Assembly (NCBI GenBank): GCA_945861815.1
Contig: CAMAVV010000040.1
Coordinates: 1 to 10,250 of the forward strand
Direction: 5' to 3'
Source of the DNA: Thermoflexus hugenholtzii JAD2
GTDB taxonomy: Bacteria; Chloroflexota; Dehalococcoidia; SHYB01
Length of the DNA stretch: 10,250 nt
Position numbers and translations under genes: made by a program. This document shows positions 1-5,258 of this stretch, one piece after another (the first letter of the stretch is position 1; each line of letters starts with the position of its first letter). A model generated the notes under the pieces. That model had not been told where the DNA came from and did no database searches. It saw only the letters and a list, made by a program, of their open reading frames with translations.

Positions 1-277
1 TCCAGAAATCGACGAGGACGACCTTGCCGCGCAGGTCCTTCAGCGCGAGGGGTTGTGAGTTGAGCCAAGCGGAAATACCCACGATTTCAGGCGCCAGCTT
101 GCCGACCTGCGCGCCCCGGCTGGGAAGCTGGGAGAAATCGGTGCGGTCGTCAGGGGCAGCGGCCTCATCCTTCTTTGCCTTATCAGGCGAGGTTGCCATC
201 AGCGCCACAACGACCCCAACGATGAGCGAAACGGCCACGACAAGGGCGAAGAGCCGCTGTTTCTGCGTAAGTTTCAC
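1..277 (-). CDS. TlpA/thioredoxin-like membrane-anchored protein, N-terminal part (cut by window edge)
   Basis: Reading leftwards from a GTG at 277, 92 codons stay open to the window edge. The first nine residues are basic and polar (VKLTQKQRL). A hydrophobic stretch follows at about residues 10-27, which I read as a signal anchor. Next comes a charged, Pro/Asp-rich linker (about 31-60). The last visible residues are LKDLRGKVVLVDFW, the conserved first strand that precedes the CxxC active site in TlpA/ResA/CcmG-type redoxins. The active site itself lies outside the window, so the redox role is inferred from the family. The protein would sit on the outer face of the membrane and reduce or exchange disulfides. 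The GTG start is supported by an AAGGGG-like ribosome site a few bases upstream. It is divergent from the split-barrel gene at 406. Confidence 0.8.
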   Translation of the reverse strand, partial: MKLTQKQRLFALVVAVSLIVGVVVALMATSPDKAKKDEAAAPDDRTDFSQLPSRGAQVGKLAPEIVGISAWLNSQPLALKDLRGKVVLVDFW

Positions 278-305
278 AACACCCCTTCAGTCATGCATCC
301 CACCA

Positions 306-311
306 ATTGTA
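306..311 (-). promoter_or_regulatory. Possible -10 box of the TlpA-like gene
   Basis: On the minus strand the hexamer TACAAT lies about 28 bases upstream of the GTG at 277, a reasonable place for a -10 element. I see no good -35 hexamer at 16-18 bases and no extended TGn. This is a weak call made from position and one hexamer. Confidence 0.25.
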
Positions 312-342
312 CGCAAAGAGCAGGCAGTTAGGTTTTTTTCGC

Positions 343-371
343 TTGTCCAGCCGTACCGCATTCCATATACT
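343..371 (+). promoter_or_regulatory. Sigma-70-type promoter of the split-barrel gene
   Basis: TTGTCC (343-348) and TATACT (366-371) are separated by exactly 17 bases. The -35 matches the consensus at 4 of 6 positions and the -10 at 5 of 6. Transcription would begin near 378, giving a leader of about 28 nt before the ATG at 406 that includes the ribosome site. The promoter lies back to back with the start region of the divergent TlpA-like gene. Confidence 0.7.
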
Positions 372-393
372 CTGGGTTGCCTGCACACCTTCG

Positions 394-399
394 AAGGAG
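394..399 (+). promoter_or_regulatory. Shine-Dalgarno AAGGAG that fixes the start at 406
   Basis: AAGGAG ends six bases before the ATG at 406. It decides between that ATG and the in-frame ATG at 307. The upstream ATG would lie before the promoter at 343-371 and would add 33 residues without family resemblance. Confidence 0.8.
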
Positions 400-405
400 C
401 CTCTC

Positions 406-786
406 ATGCCAACCCTTGCTGAACTTGCCACCAAGACCAAGACTGCAGAGGAGTTGTGGCTGCGGGTTCGCCGCCCATCAGGGGCCATCGCGACATATCC
501 TCTTTGGTTCGTTCACGATGGCGAGCGCCTTTATGTCCTCTCAGCCGAATCATCGAGCGAGGTGTGGGACTTGAAGGCGACGCCAGAGGCAGAGGTCGCG
601 ATCGGCTCATCAGAAAGCGCCGACAGGCTCACGATGCGCGCCGACATTATGGCGGACCCGAACTGGGTGCCGATGATGATCGACATGCTGAAGAAGAAGT
701 ATGCGGCGACGCATCACGAGCGCATGGCCAAGACGGCTGAGGCGGCAAAGAGCGGGCACATCATCATCAAGCTCAAGCCGACTTAA
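406..786 (+). CDS. Pyridoxamine 5'-phosphate oxidase-like split beta-barrel flavin protein
   Basis: 126 residues, typical length for the small FMN/F420-binding split-barrel family related to PNPOx. The core runs from about residue 13 to 85: a helix (TAEELWLRVRR), then barrel strands with the recognisable run ATYPLWFVHDGERLYVLS (30-47) and the strand ending VAIG (64-67). The C-terminal third is a Lys/Ala-rich helix with HHERMAKTAEAAK and a final strand HIIIKLKP. Members bind FMN, F420 or haem and are often small reductases or oxidoreductases; the substrate cannot be read from the sequence. It faces an LLM-class oxidoreductase gene, also F420/FMN type, so shared cofactor chemistry is plausible. 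Its last 38 codons occur again, almost unchanged, at 1806-1925. Promoter and ribosome site are both clear. Confidence 0.82.
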   Translation: MPTLAELATKTKTAEELWLRVRRPSGAIATYPLWFVHDGERLYVLSAESSSEVWDLKATPEAEVAIGSSESADRLTMRADIMADPNWVPMMIDMLKKKYAATHHERMAKTAEAAKSGHIIIKLKPT

Positions 787-787
787 G

Positions 788-815
788 AAAAAAGCGGGCG
801 AATATTCCGGTCGCC
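788..815 (-). terminator. Rho-independent terminator after LLM1
   Basis: On the minus strand a 5-bp GC-rich stem (GGCGA at 815-811 pairing with TCGCC at 801-797) encloses a 9-nt loop. After three bases it is followed by six T (793-788). This lies just past the LLM1 stop. On the plus strand the hairpin is preceded by A and not followed by T, so it should act mainly on the LLM transcript. The corresponding spot after LLM2 lacks it. Confidence 0.6.
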
Positions 816-817
816 AC

Positions 818-1690
818 CTACAGCTTGCTCAGCAGCGTGTTATAGGTGTGCTCGAGGAAAGAGTAGAAGTCTCCTTCCAGACCTGGTGATCTCCGCGAGA
901 GGAGCGGGCGGAGATAGACGCGTGTGGCGCCTGCCGCTTCATAGCGTCGGATGTTCTCAAGCGTTGGCTCGATGGCGCAGAGGCACGTGATATTGAATGG
1001 GCCAGTCTTGCCAGCTTCCCGCCGATAGCCCTGAATCTCTTCCACAACCTTTACCACATCCTCAGGTTCAAAGCGCCCAGCGGAAATCCAACCGTCTCCA
1101 AGCTCCGCGGCACGGCGCAAAGCCGCCTTCGTCACACCACCAAACTCGATAGGGGGGTGTGGTTTCTGGACAGGCTTGGGCTGAAACTTCACAGCGTCGA
1201 ACGAGTAGTAGTGACCCTTGTACTGAATCGTATCCTCTGTCCAAAGCCGCTTGATCACCTCTACTGCCTCTCCCATTCTCTTGAGTCGATTCTCCCAATT
1301 CTCGCCAACGGCCTGAAACTCTTCCTTTAGCCAGCCGACGCCAACGCCAAAAATCACCCGCCCCTCAGAAAGGCAGTCCAGCGTGGTGACGGCGCGCGCC
1401 GTCACGAAAGGGTTACGCAAGGGGAGGATATAGACGCCGGTGCCCAGTTTTATCTTTTTCGTGGCGGCGGCGATAAAGCCCAGCACGACCAAGGGGTCGA
1501 GGAGAGGCGACTCTGGATTGACAGGCGCGCGGCCACTGGCGGAATAGGGATAGGTCGCAGGTATCTCGGCTGGGAAAACAAGGTGCTCGCCCACCCAGAC
1601 GGAGCCAAAGCCAAGCTCTTCAGCTCTGGCGGCGACCTTGAGTATGGCTGTCGGTTTCAGGCCGAAGATTGAGAATCCGATATTAATCAA
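818..1690 (-). CDS. LLM-class F420/FMN-dependent oxidoreductase, copy 1 (LLM1)
   Basis: 290 residues with the luciferase-like monooxygenase (bacterial luciferase/F420 oxidoreductase) TIM-barrel pattern. Visible family marks are the first strand MINIGFSIFG; AARAEELGFGSVWVGEH (20-36); IKLGTGVYILPLRNP (80-94); LSEGRVIFGVGVGWLKEEF (107-125); and AAELGDGWISAG (194-205). It resembles the TIGR03619-type F420 subfamily. Such enzymes use reduced F420 or FMN in the cytoplasm; the substrate is unknown. The TTG start is chosen because AGAGGTGAT lies directly upstream and because the paralogue LLM2 starts at the same residue. By hand count it matches LLM2 at about 224 of 290 residues (77%) with no gaps. 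It lies 12 nt after a decayed recombinase 3' end and is followed by a terminator. Confidence 0.9.
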   Translation of the reverse strand: MINIGFSIFGLKPTAILKVAARAEELGFGSVWVGEHLVFPAEIPATYPYSASGRAPVNPESPLLDPLVVLGFIAAATKKIKLGTGVYILPLRNPFVTARAVTTLDCLSEGRVIFGVGVGWLKEEFQAVGENWENRLKRMGEAVEVIKRLWTEDTIQYKGHYYSFDAVKFQPKPVQKPHPPIEFGGVTKAALRRAAELGDGWISAGRFEPEDVVKVVEEIQGYRREAGKTGPFNITCLCAIEPTLENIRRYEAAGATRVYLRPLLSRRSPGLEGDFYSFLEHTYNTLLSKL

Positions 1691-1692
1691 AA

Positions 1693-1701
1693 ATCACCTC
1701 T
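1693..1701 (-). promoter_or_regulatory. Strong Shine-Dalgarno for the TTG start of LLM1
   Basis: AGAGGTGAT on the minus strand ends two bases before the TTG at 1690. It is a near-complete anti-16S match and justifies the rare TTG start. It falls in the gap after the remnant recombinase stop codon. Confidence 0.8.
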
Positions 1702-1702
1702 G

Positions 1703-1807
1703 TTACATCCCACGGAGGGTAATGTCCGTGCAATCATCGTAGACCGTGACTTGTCTCCCAGGCTGTTCAACATCGAGCGTTTGGTGTTGAGGTCCATAGC
1801 GCCCCAT
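1703..1807 (-). pseudogene. Remnant of a serine recombinase gene, 3' end only
   Basis: On the minus strand this stretch reads WGAMDLNTKRSMLNSL, then after a one-base deletion in the next frame VYDDCTDITLRGM and a TAA at 1705-1703. The end of the intact recombinase (2807-4258) reads WGTLDLNAKRSLLSSL and IFDDRTDIHLRAA-stop. The match on both sides of the frameshift, and the identical 12-nt distance from stop to the next LLM start, show it is a truncated copy. About 34 codons survive, and nothing of the catalytic, DNA-binding or zinc parts. By eye the two tails share roughly 70% of bases, far less than the neighbouring split-barrel tail. Confidence 0.85.
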
Positions 1808-1925
1808 GATGATAATCGACATGCTGAAGAAGAAGAAGTACGAGGCGACGCATCACGAGCGCATGGCCAAGACGGCTGAGGCGGCAAAAAGCAGGCACAT
1901 CATCATCAAGCTCAAGCCGGTCTAA
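1806..1925 (+). pseudogene. Remnant of the split-barrel gene, last 38 codons
   Basis: A second copy of the 3' end of the gene at 406-786. From ATG ATG through the stop, 114 aligned bases show 7 mismatches (three of them in the last sense codon), plus one extra ATA and one extra AAG codon. The frame stays open to its TAA (1923-1925), so a 39-residue peptide could in principle be read, but there is no barrel, promoter or ribosome site. The TAA overlaps the stop of LLM2 on the other strand by two bases. I treat it as a gene fragment left by duplication or insertion. Confidence 0.88.
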
Positions 1926-2794
1926 AGCTTGGTGAGCAGCGTATCGTGCATGCGCTCCAGGTAGGCGTGGAAGTCTGCTTCGACGCTAGGCGTACCAGGT
2001 GAGATAGGGGGCCGCAGGTAGACCCTGGTTGCACCAGCGGCCTCATAACGCCGGACGTTTTCAACGGTTGGATCCATGGCGCAGCTGCAGGTGACGTTGA
2101 AGGGGCCTGTGCGGCCCGCCTCCCGACGGTAGCCCTGTATCTCAGCGACGACCTTCGCCAAGCCATCGGGCTGCCAGCGGCCCGCGGCGATCCAGCCATC
2201 GCCCAGTTCGGCGGCACGGCGCAGGGCGGCCTTTGTCTCGCCGCCAAACTCGATAGGGATGGACGGCTTCTGCACAGGCTTTGGCTGGAACTTCACCGCG
2301 TCGAAGGAGTAGTACGCGCCCCGGTAGCTGATCGTCTCCTCTGTCCACAGCTTCCTGATGATTTCAACGGTCTCTTTTGTCCGTTTGAGCCGGTTCTCCC
2401 AATTCTCGCCGACGGCCTGGAACTCTTCCTTGAGCCAGCCGACGCCAACGCCTAGGATGACGCGGCCTTCAGAGAGACGGTCGAGGGTGACGACGGAGCG
2501 AGCGGTGCCGAAGGGGTTGCGCAGGGGCAAGATATAAACGCCGGTGCCCAGTTTCACCTTCTTTGTGGCGGCGGCGATGTAGCTCAGGACGACCCAGGGA
2601 TCGAGAAGAGGAGTATCGGGATTGATAGGGGGACGACCACTGGCAGAGTAGGGATAGGTGGAGGGAATCTCGGCAGGAAAGACGAGATGCTCAGCGACCC
2701 ATATAGAGCCAAAGCCAAGCTCTTCAGCCCTCGCTGCCACCCTGGGCATACTCACGGGTTTGAGCCCAAAGATGGAGAGGCCGATGTTGATCAC
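1922..2794 (-). CDS. LLM-class F420/FMN-dependent oxidoreductase, copy 2 (LLM2)
   Basis: 290 residues, co-linear with LLM1 without gaps. It keeps the same barrel motifs: MINIGLSIFG, AARAEELGFGSIWVAEH, VKLGTGVYILPLRNP, LSEGRVILGVGVGWLKEEF and GDGWIAAG. Differences from LLM1 cluster in residues 14-18, 139-161 and the C-terminal 268-287. The central barrel strands and the block GVGVGWLKEEFQAVGENWEN are unchanged, so both copies are probably functional, perhaps with different substrates. The GTG start at 2794 lies 12 nt after the recombinase stop, with AAGGGG at the overlap region, so translation may be coupled to the recombinase. No terminator is visible after its stop, which overlaps the split-barrel remnant by two bases. 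Confidence 0.9.
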   Translation of the reverse strand: MINIGLSIFGLKPVSMPRVAARAEELGFGSIWVAEHLVFPAEIPSTYPYSASGRPPINPDTPLLDPWVVLSYIAAATKKVKLGTGVYILPLRNPFGTARSVVTLDRLSEGRVILGVGVGWLKEEFQAVGENWENRLKRTKETVEIIRKLWTEETISYRGAYYSFDAVKFQPKPVQKPSIPIEFGGETKAALRRAAELGDGWIAAGRWQPDGLAKVVAEIQGYRREAGRTGPFNVTCSCAMDPTVENVRRYEAAGATRVYLRPPISPGTPSVEADFHAYLERMHDTLLTKL

Positions 2795-2806
2795 AAGCGC
2801 TTCCCC

Positions 2807-4258
2807 TTAGGCGGCGCGAAGGTGGATATCCGTGCGGTCGTCGAAGATAACGATGTTCTCGACAAGGCTGCTGAGAAGCGAACGCTTGGCATTGAGGTCC
2901 AGGGTGCCCCAGCCGGTGACGAGACGGCCGATGGCCTGGGCAGCCTGCTGCCCGGGAGTGCCAGTGCGAGTGGAGCGGCTAGCGGCCAGCCGCCGGATAT
3001 CGTCCTCCACCTCGCGCTTCTCGATGATCAGCTTGGGCCCGCTCTGCTTGAATGTCTGATACGGAAGCTTCCCGGCTGTCACCAAGTGAAGCATCTGGCG
3101 CAGCTTGCGCTCAAGCTTTGCCCGCATCGCCTCCAGACGCTGGCGCTCTTTCTGCGTTGCAGCAGCCGTGGCGGCCAGCGACCGCTTCTCCTTCATCGCC
3201 TCCAACTCGGGAGCGCGATTGGTAAGAAAGGTCAGAATGTCTGACTCAAGCTGGTCTGAGCGTTTGGTGTGGTATTCGCAGACGCTTTGGTTGGTGCGGG
3301 ACTGGCATTGGTAGTAGCGATACTGCTTCTCCGTTTTTGAGCCGTCCTTGCGGCGCGTCCAGGCCTGTTTACGGGTGACGCCAACCATCCGGTTGTTGCA
3401 GTAGCCGCAATAGACCAGCCCCGAAAGGGCAAAGGGCGCAGCCTGACCATTCTTCCGGCGGGGCTTGCGCTCTTCGAGCATGTTCTGCGCCCAGCGGAAC
3501 ATATCCGGTGTGACGATGGCTGCATGGCTGCCCGGGACGCGCACGCCGAAGCGCGTATAGGTGCCCAGATAGGCTCGGTTGCGCAGGATATCGCGGATGG
3601 TGACCATGCTCCACTTGCCGCCCCTGCGGGTGGGGATGGCGTGCTCGTTCAAGTGGCGCGCGATGAGGCGGATGCCCGCGTTCTTTTGGGTATACAACTG
3701 ATAGATGAGCTTGACCGTCTCAGCCTCGGGCTGAAACATCTCCAGCTTGCGTGTCTGGCCGATGCGATAGCCGTAGGGCGGCTTTCCCAGGCCTTCGCCC
3801 TTCACCGCGCGCTTGTACATCGCCATGGTGATGCGCTCGGCACGTCCTGGCGGCTTGCCTGTCTTTCCTGACTGGGTCGCGAGCATCTTGGCGGAATCGA
3901 GGGCCTGTCCAGTGGTTATGACCTGAACCTTTGCGCCAAGGCCCTCCATCTCAAGAACGGCGAGGGCTGCATCATGGGTCCGACCGCCGAAGACGTCAGG
4001 AGAGGGCACGACGACGGTGATGCCTGACCCTTCGTGACGAAGGAAGTCGATGAGTTCGGCAAAGGCCGGGCCTGCGCCGTTCTTTTCGCCAAAGACGCCG
4101 GCAGGGTGGTAGCCAAGCCGCGCGCAGAAGGCGGCGAAGGCCTGCTCGTGATCGGCAGGGAGCTCGGCGTCCTGGGAGTCATGGCGCGCCGCTTGAAAAT
4201 AGGCGACGGCTTTGGGTTGAAGGATAGCTGGGCGATTCAGCGCTTTTTGCATCCCCAC
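2807..4258 (-). CDS. Large serine recombinase family protein with a degenerate catalytic domain
   Basis: 483 residues in the order of large serine recombinases: resolvase-like N-domain (about 15-125), 'Recombinase' DNA-binding domain (about 155-265, with GKPPYGYRI and the RNRAYLGTY block), zinc ribbon (about 278-330, Cys284/287 and Cys318/327), then a long coiled coil and C-terminal tail. The usual active-site pattern YxRVS reads YFQAA at 20-24, so the nucleophilic Ser is Ala24 and the Arg is Gln22. The usual DRLxR reads DVFGG at 88-92, losing both arginines. Strand exchange by the normal chemistry therefore looks impossible; a DNA-binding or regulatory role, or decay, is inferred. The start is GTG 4258; ATG 4252 is an equally good choice. 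It lies 61 nt after the zinc-ribbon gene and 12 nt before LLM2. Confidence 0.85.
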   Translation of the reverse strand: MGMQKALNRPAILQPKAVAYFQAARHDSQDAELPADHEQAFAAFCARLGYHPAGVFGEKNGAGPAFAELIDFLRHEGSGITVVVPSPDVFGGRTHDAALAVLEMEGLGAKVQVITTGQALDSAKMLATQSGKTGKPPGRAERITMAMYKRAVKGEGLGKPPYGYRIGQTRKLEMFQPEAETVKLIYQLYTQKNAGIRLIARHLNEHAIPTRRGGKWSMVTIRDILRNRAYLGTYTRFGVRVPGSHAAIVTPDMFRWAQNMLEERKPRRKNGQAAPFALSGLVYCGYCNNRMVGVTRKQAWTRRKDGSKTEKQYRYYQCQSRTNQSVCEYHTKRSDQLESDILTFLTNRAPELEAMKEKRSLAATAAATQKERQRLEAMRAKLERKLRQMLHLVTAGKLPYQTFKQSGPKLIIEKREVEDDIRRLAASRSTRTGTPGQQAAQAIGRLVTGWGTLDLNAKRSLLSSLVENIVIFDDRTDIHLRAA

Positions 4259-4281
4259 CCCCGTTTTATCTCAACGATTAC

Positions 4282-4306
4282 GCCTCTGCCGCACTGCGAA
4301 AGAGGC
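4282..4306. repeat. Inverted repeat between zinc-ribbon gene and recombinase
   Basis: GCCTCT (4282-4287) pairs with AGAGGC (4301-4306). Inside them CGC and GCG can add three more pairs around a triloop. No T run follows on either strand, so it is not a classical terminator. It could be an operator, an RNA-processing hairpin, or chance. Confidence 0.35.
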
Positions 4307-4319
4307 GGGAAATATCACG

Positions 4320-5018
4320 CTATGGAACGTACAGAATCCGGCCACAATTCCCGCAGTAGACCAGCTCTTTGCCGGCGCGCGCCCGCTGGACGAGGGTTGT
4401 GGGCAGGGTGATGCGGCAGCCTGAGCAGATGCCACCCTGCACTTTGGAGACAGCGACGCCGCCCTTTTTGATGCGGATACTTTGGTAGAGAGCCTTCGCC
4501 TGATCGGTAACTTCAGCTGAAAACTCATCGTGCTGAGCTTGCACGCCTGGCACTTCTCCAGATACCAGCCGCTTCTCCTGCGCCAGTCTCTTCTTATGCT
4601 CTGCCCAGTTGGCCTCTTCACTCTTCACAATAGCCGCCTGCACGTCCAGGGACTTCTTCGCCTGTTCTACGCGCTCCATGACGCCCACAACTTGCTCTTC
4701 GAGACCCTTCTGCCGTCCCTTGAGATTCGTCACTTCTTTTTGGAGCGCGGGCAGTTCGCGGGGGCTGACCTGGTTGCCCATCATGCGGGATTCAACGGTA
4801 GTAACACGTTCCTTCGCATCGGCGGCATCGAGTTCGCCTGTCTTCTGCTGGGCTTGGAGTTCTTGCAACTGCTTTTGGCGTTTCGCAAGTTCAGCCTTTG
4901 CCAAGGTCAACGCCTTGCTGCCTTTGAGTTGTGCATCGATCTGCGCGAGGGCTTTGGCATGCTTATCGAGCTCCAGGTCAACCTCTTGCAGTTCGAAAAG
5001 GGACTTTGCAACGGTCAC
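4320..5018 (-). CDS. Coiled-coil protein with C4-type zinc ribbon (DUF164 / zf-RING_7 family)
   Basis: 232 residues. Residues 5 to about 180 are almost entirely Lys/Glu/Gln/Leu/Ala-rich and predict a long coiled-coil hairpin, with the turn-like VSPRELPALQKEV (84-96) typical of the family. The C-terminal ribbon has Cys198-x2-Cys201 and Cys222-x2-Cys225, in the contexts GGICSGCRI and VYCGNCGRILY. This is the architecture of the HP0958-like family, which interacts with RNA or protein partners; its role in most bacteria is unclear. The GTG start is backed by AAGGAA (5029-5024) five bases upstream and by a near-consensus promoter. The recombinase follows on the same strand after 61 nt. Confidence 0.85.
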   Translation of the reverse strand: MTVAKSLFELQEVDLELDKHAKALAQIDAQLKGSKALTLAKAELAKRQKQLQELQAQQKTGELDAADAKERVTTVESRMMGNQVSPRELPALQKEVTNLKGRQKGLEEQVVGVMERVEQAKKSLDVQAAIVKSEEANWAEHKKRLAQEKRLVSGEVPGVQAQHDEFSAEVTDQAKALYQSIRIKKGGVAVSKVQGGICSGCRITLPTTLVQRARAGKELVYCGNCGRILYVP

Positions 5019-5094
5019 AGTGTTTCCTTACACGGGAGAGTGCTTGCGGAGAACCGGACATTCCACATGCAAAGCGAAACCGCAAGTCAGGGCA

Positions 5095-5123
5095 ATTGTA
5101 GGTAAGGCCCCAAGGTATGTCAA
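5095..5123 (-). promoter_or_regulatory. Near-consensus sigma-70 promoter of the zinc-ribbon gene
   Basis: On the minus strand, TTGACA (5123-5118) and TACAAT (5100-5095) are separated by exactly 17 bases: a perfect -35 and a 5/6 -10. Transcription would start near 5088, leaving a leader of about 70 nt before the GTG at 5018. It may also drive the recombinase and LLM genes downstream, as no terminator is obvious between them. Confidence 0.8.
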
Positions 5124-5239
5124 TCATAATTCCAGTTGCTTTTGGCCACTTTCCGAAGTTCACACCATCGGGACGCAACGGGCCATGGAACAGCAACGCC
5201 GCGCGCCATCCGCTCATAGCGCATAGGCCGTTCCAACGG

Positions 5240-5245
5240 TACAAT
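5240..5245 (+). promoter_or_regulatory. Possible -10 box close to the radA start
   Basis: TACAAT lies 13 bases before the radA ATG, with no convincing -35 at the right distance. If used, the radA mRNA would have a leader of only a few bases. That would fit the absence of a recognisable Shine-Dalgarno before this start. Weak call. Confidence 0.2.
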
Positions 5246-5258
5246 ACCTGATACGGCG

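Larger units (their letters stand above)
673..1805. repeat. Tandem repeat, copy A (split-barrel tail + LLM1 + recombinase tail remnant)
   Basis: This segment carries, in order, the 3' end of the split-barrel gene (plus), a complete LLM gene (minus) and a decayed recombinase 3' end (minus). The same three parts recur in the same order and orientation in copy B. In both copies exactly 12 nt lie between the recombinase stop codon and the LLM start. Copy A has about 30 extra bases between the split-barrel stop and the LLM stop, where a terminator sits. The left end lies inside the split-barrel gene and the right end at the join near 1805. Confidence 0.85.
1806..2910. repeat. Tandem repeat, copy B (split-barrel tail remnant + LLM2 + recombinase 3' end)
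   Basis: Second copy of the unit at 673-1805. It holds the split-barrel tail, LLM2 and the last part of the intact recombinase gene. The join with copy A falls at about 1797-1808, where the recombinase-like sequence gives way to the split-barrel tail. The intact parents carry a shared GGGTGCC just there (665-671 in the split-barrel gene, 2902-2908 in the recombinase), which suggests a short-homology junction. Confidence 0.85.

Noticed and set aside
307..405. N-terminal extension of the split-barrel protein from an ATG at 307
   Set aside because: The promoter (343-371) lies downstream of that ATG, and AAGGAG marks the ATG at 406.
1687..1887. 66-codon minus-strand open frame between the LLM genes as a real small gene
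   Set aside because: Its first part is antisense to the split-barrel remnant and its second part is the frameshifted recombinase tail; it is a chance fusion of two remnants.
673..2910. Recombinase-made integration with att sites flanking the LLM module
   Set aside because: The recombinase relative lacks catalytic residues and I could not find a short identical core flanked by inverted arms; the repeated split-barrel tail is the only candidate and is explained equally well by duplication.
2687..3244. 185-codon plus-strand open frame across the recombinase/LLM2 boundary
   Set aside because: Antisense to two well-supported genes, no ribosome site and no recognisable motif.
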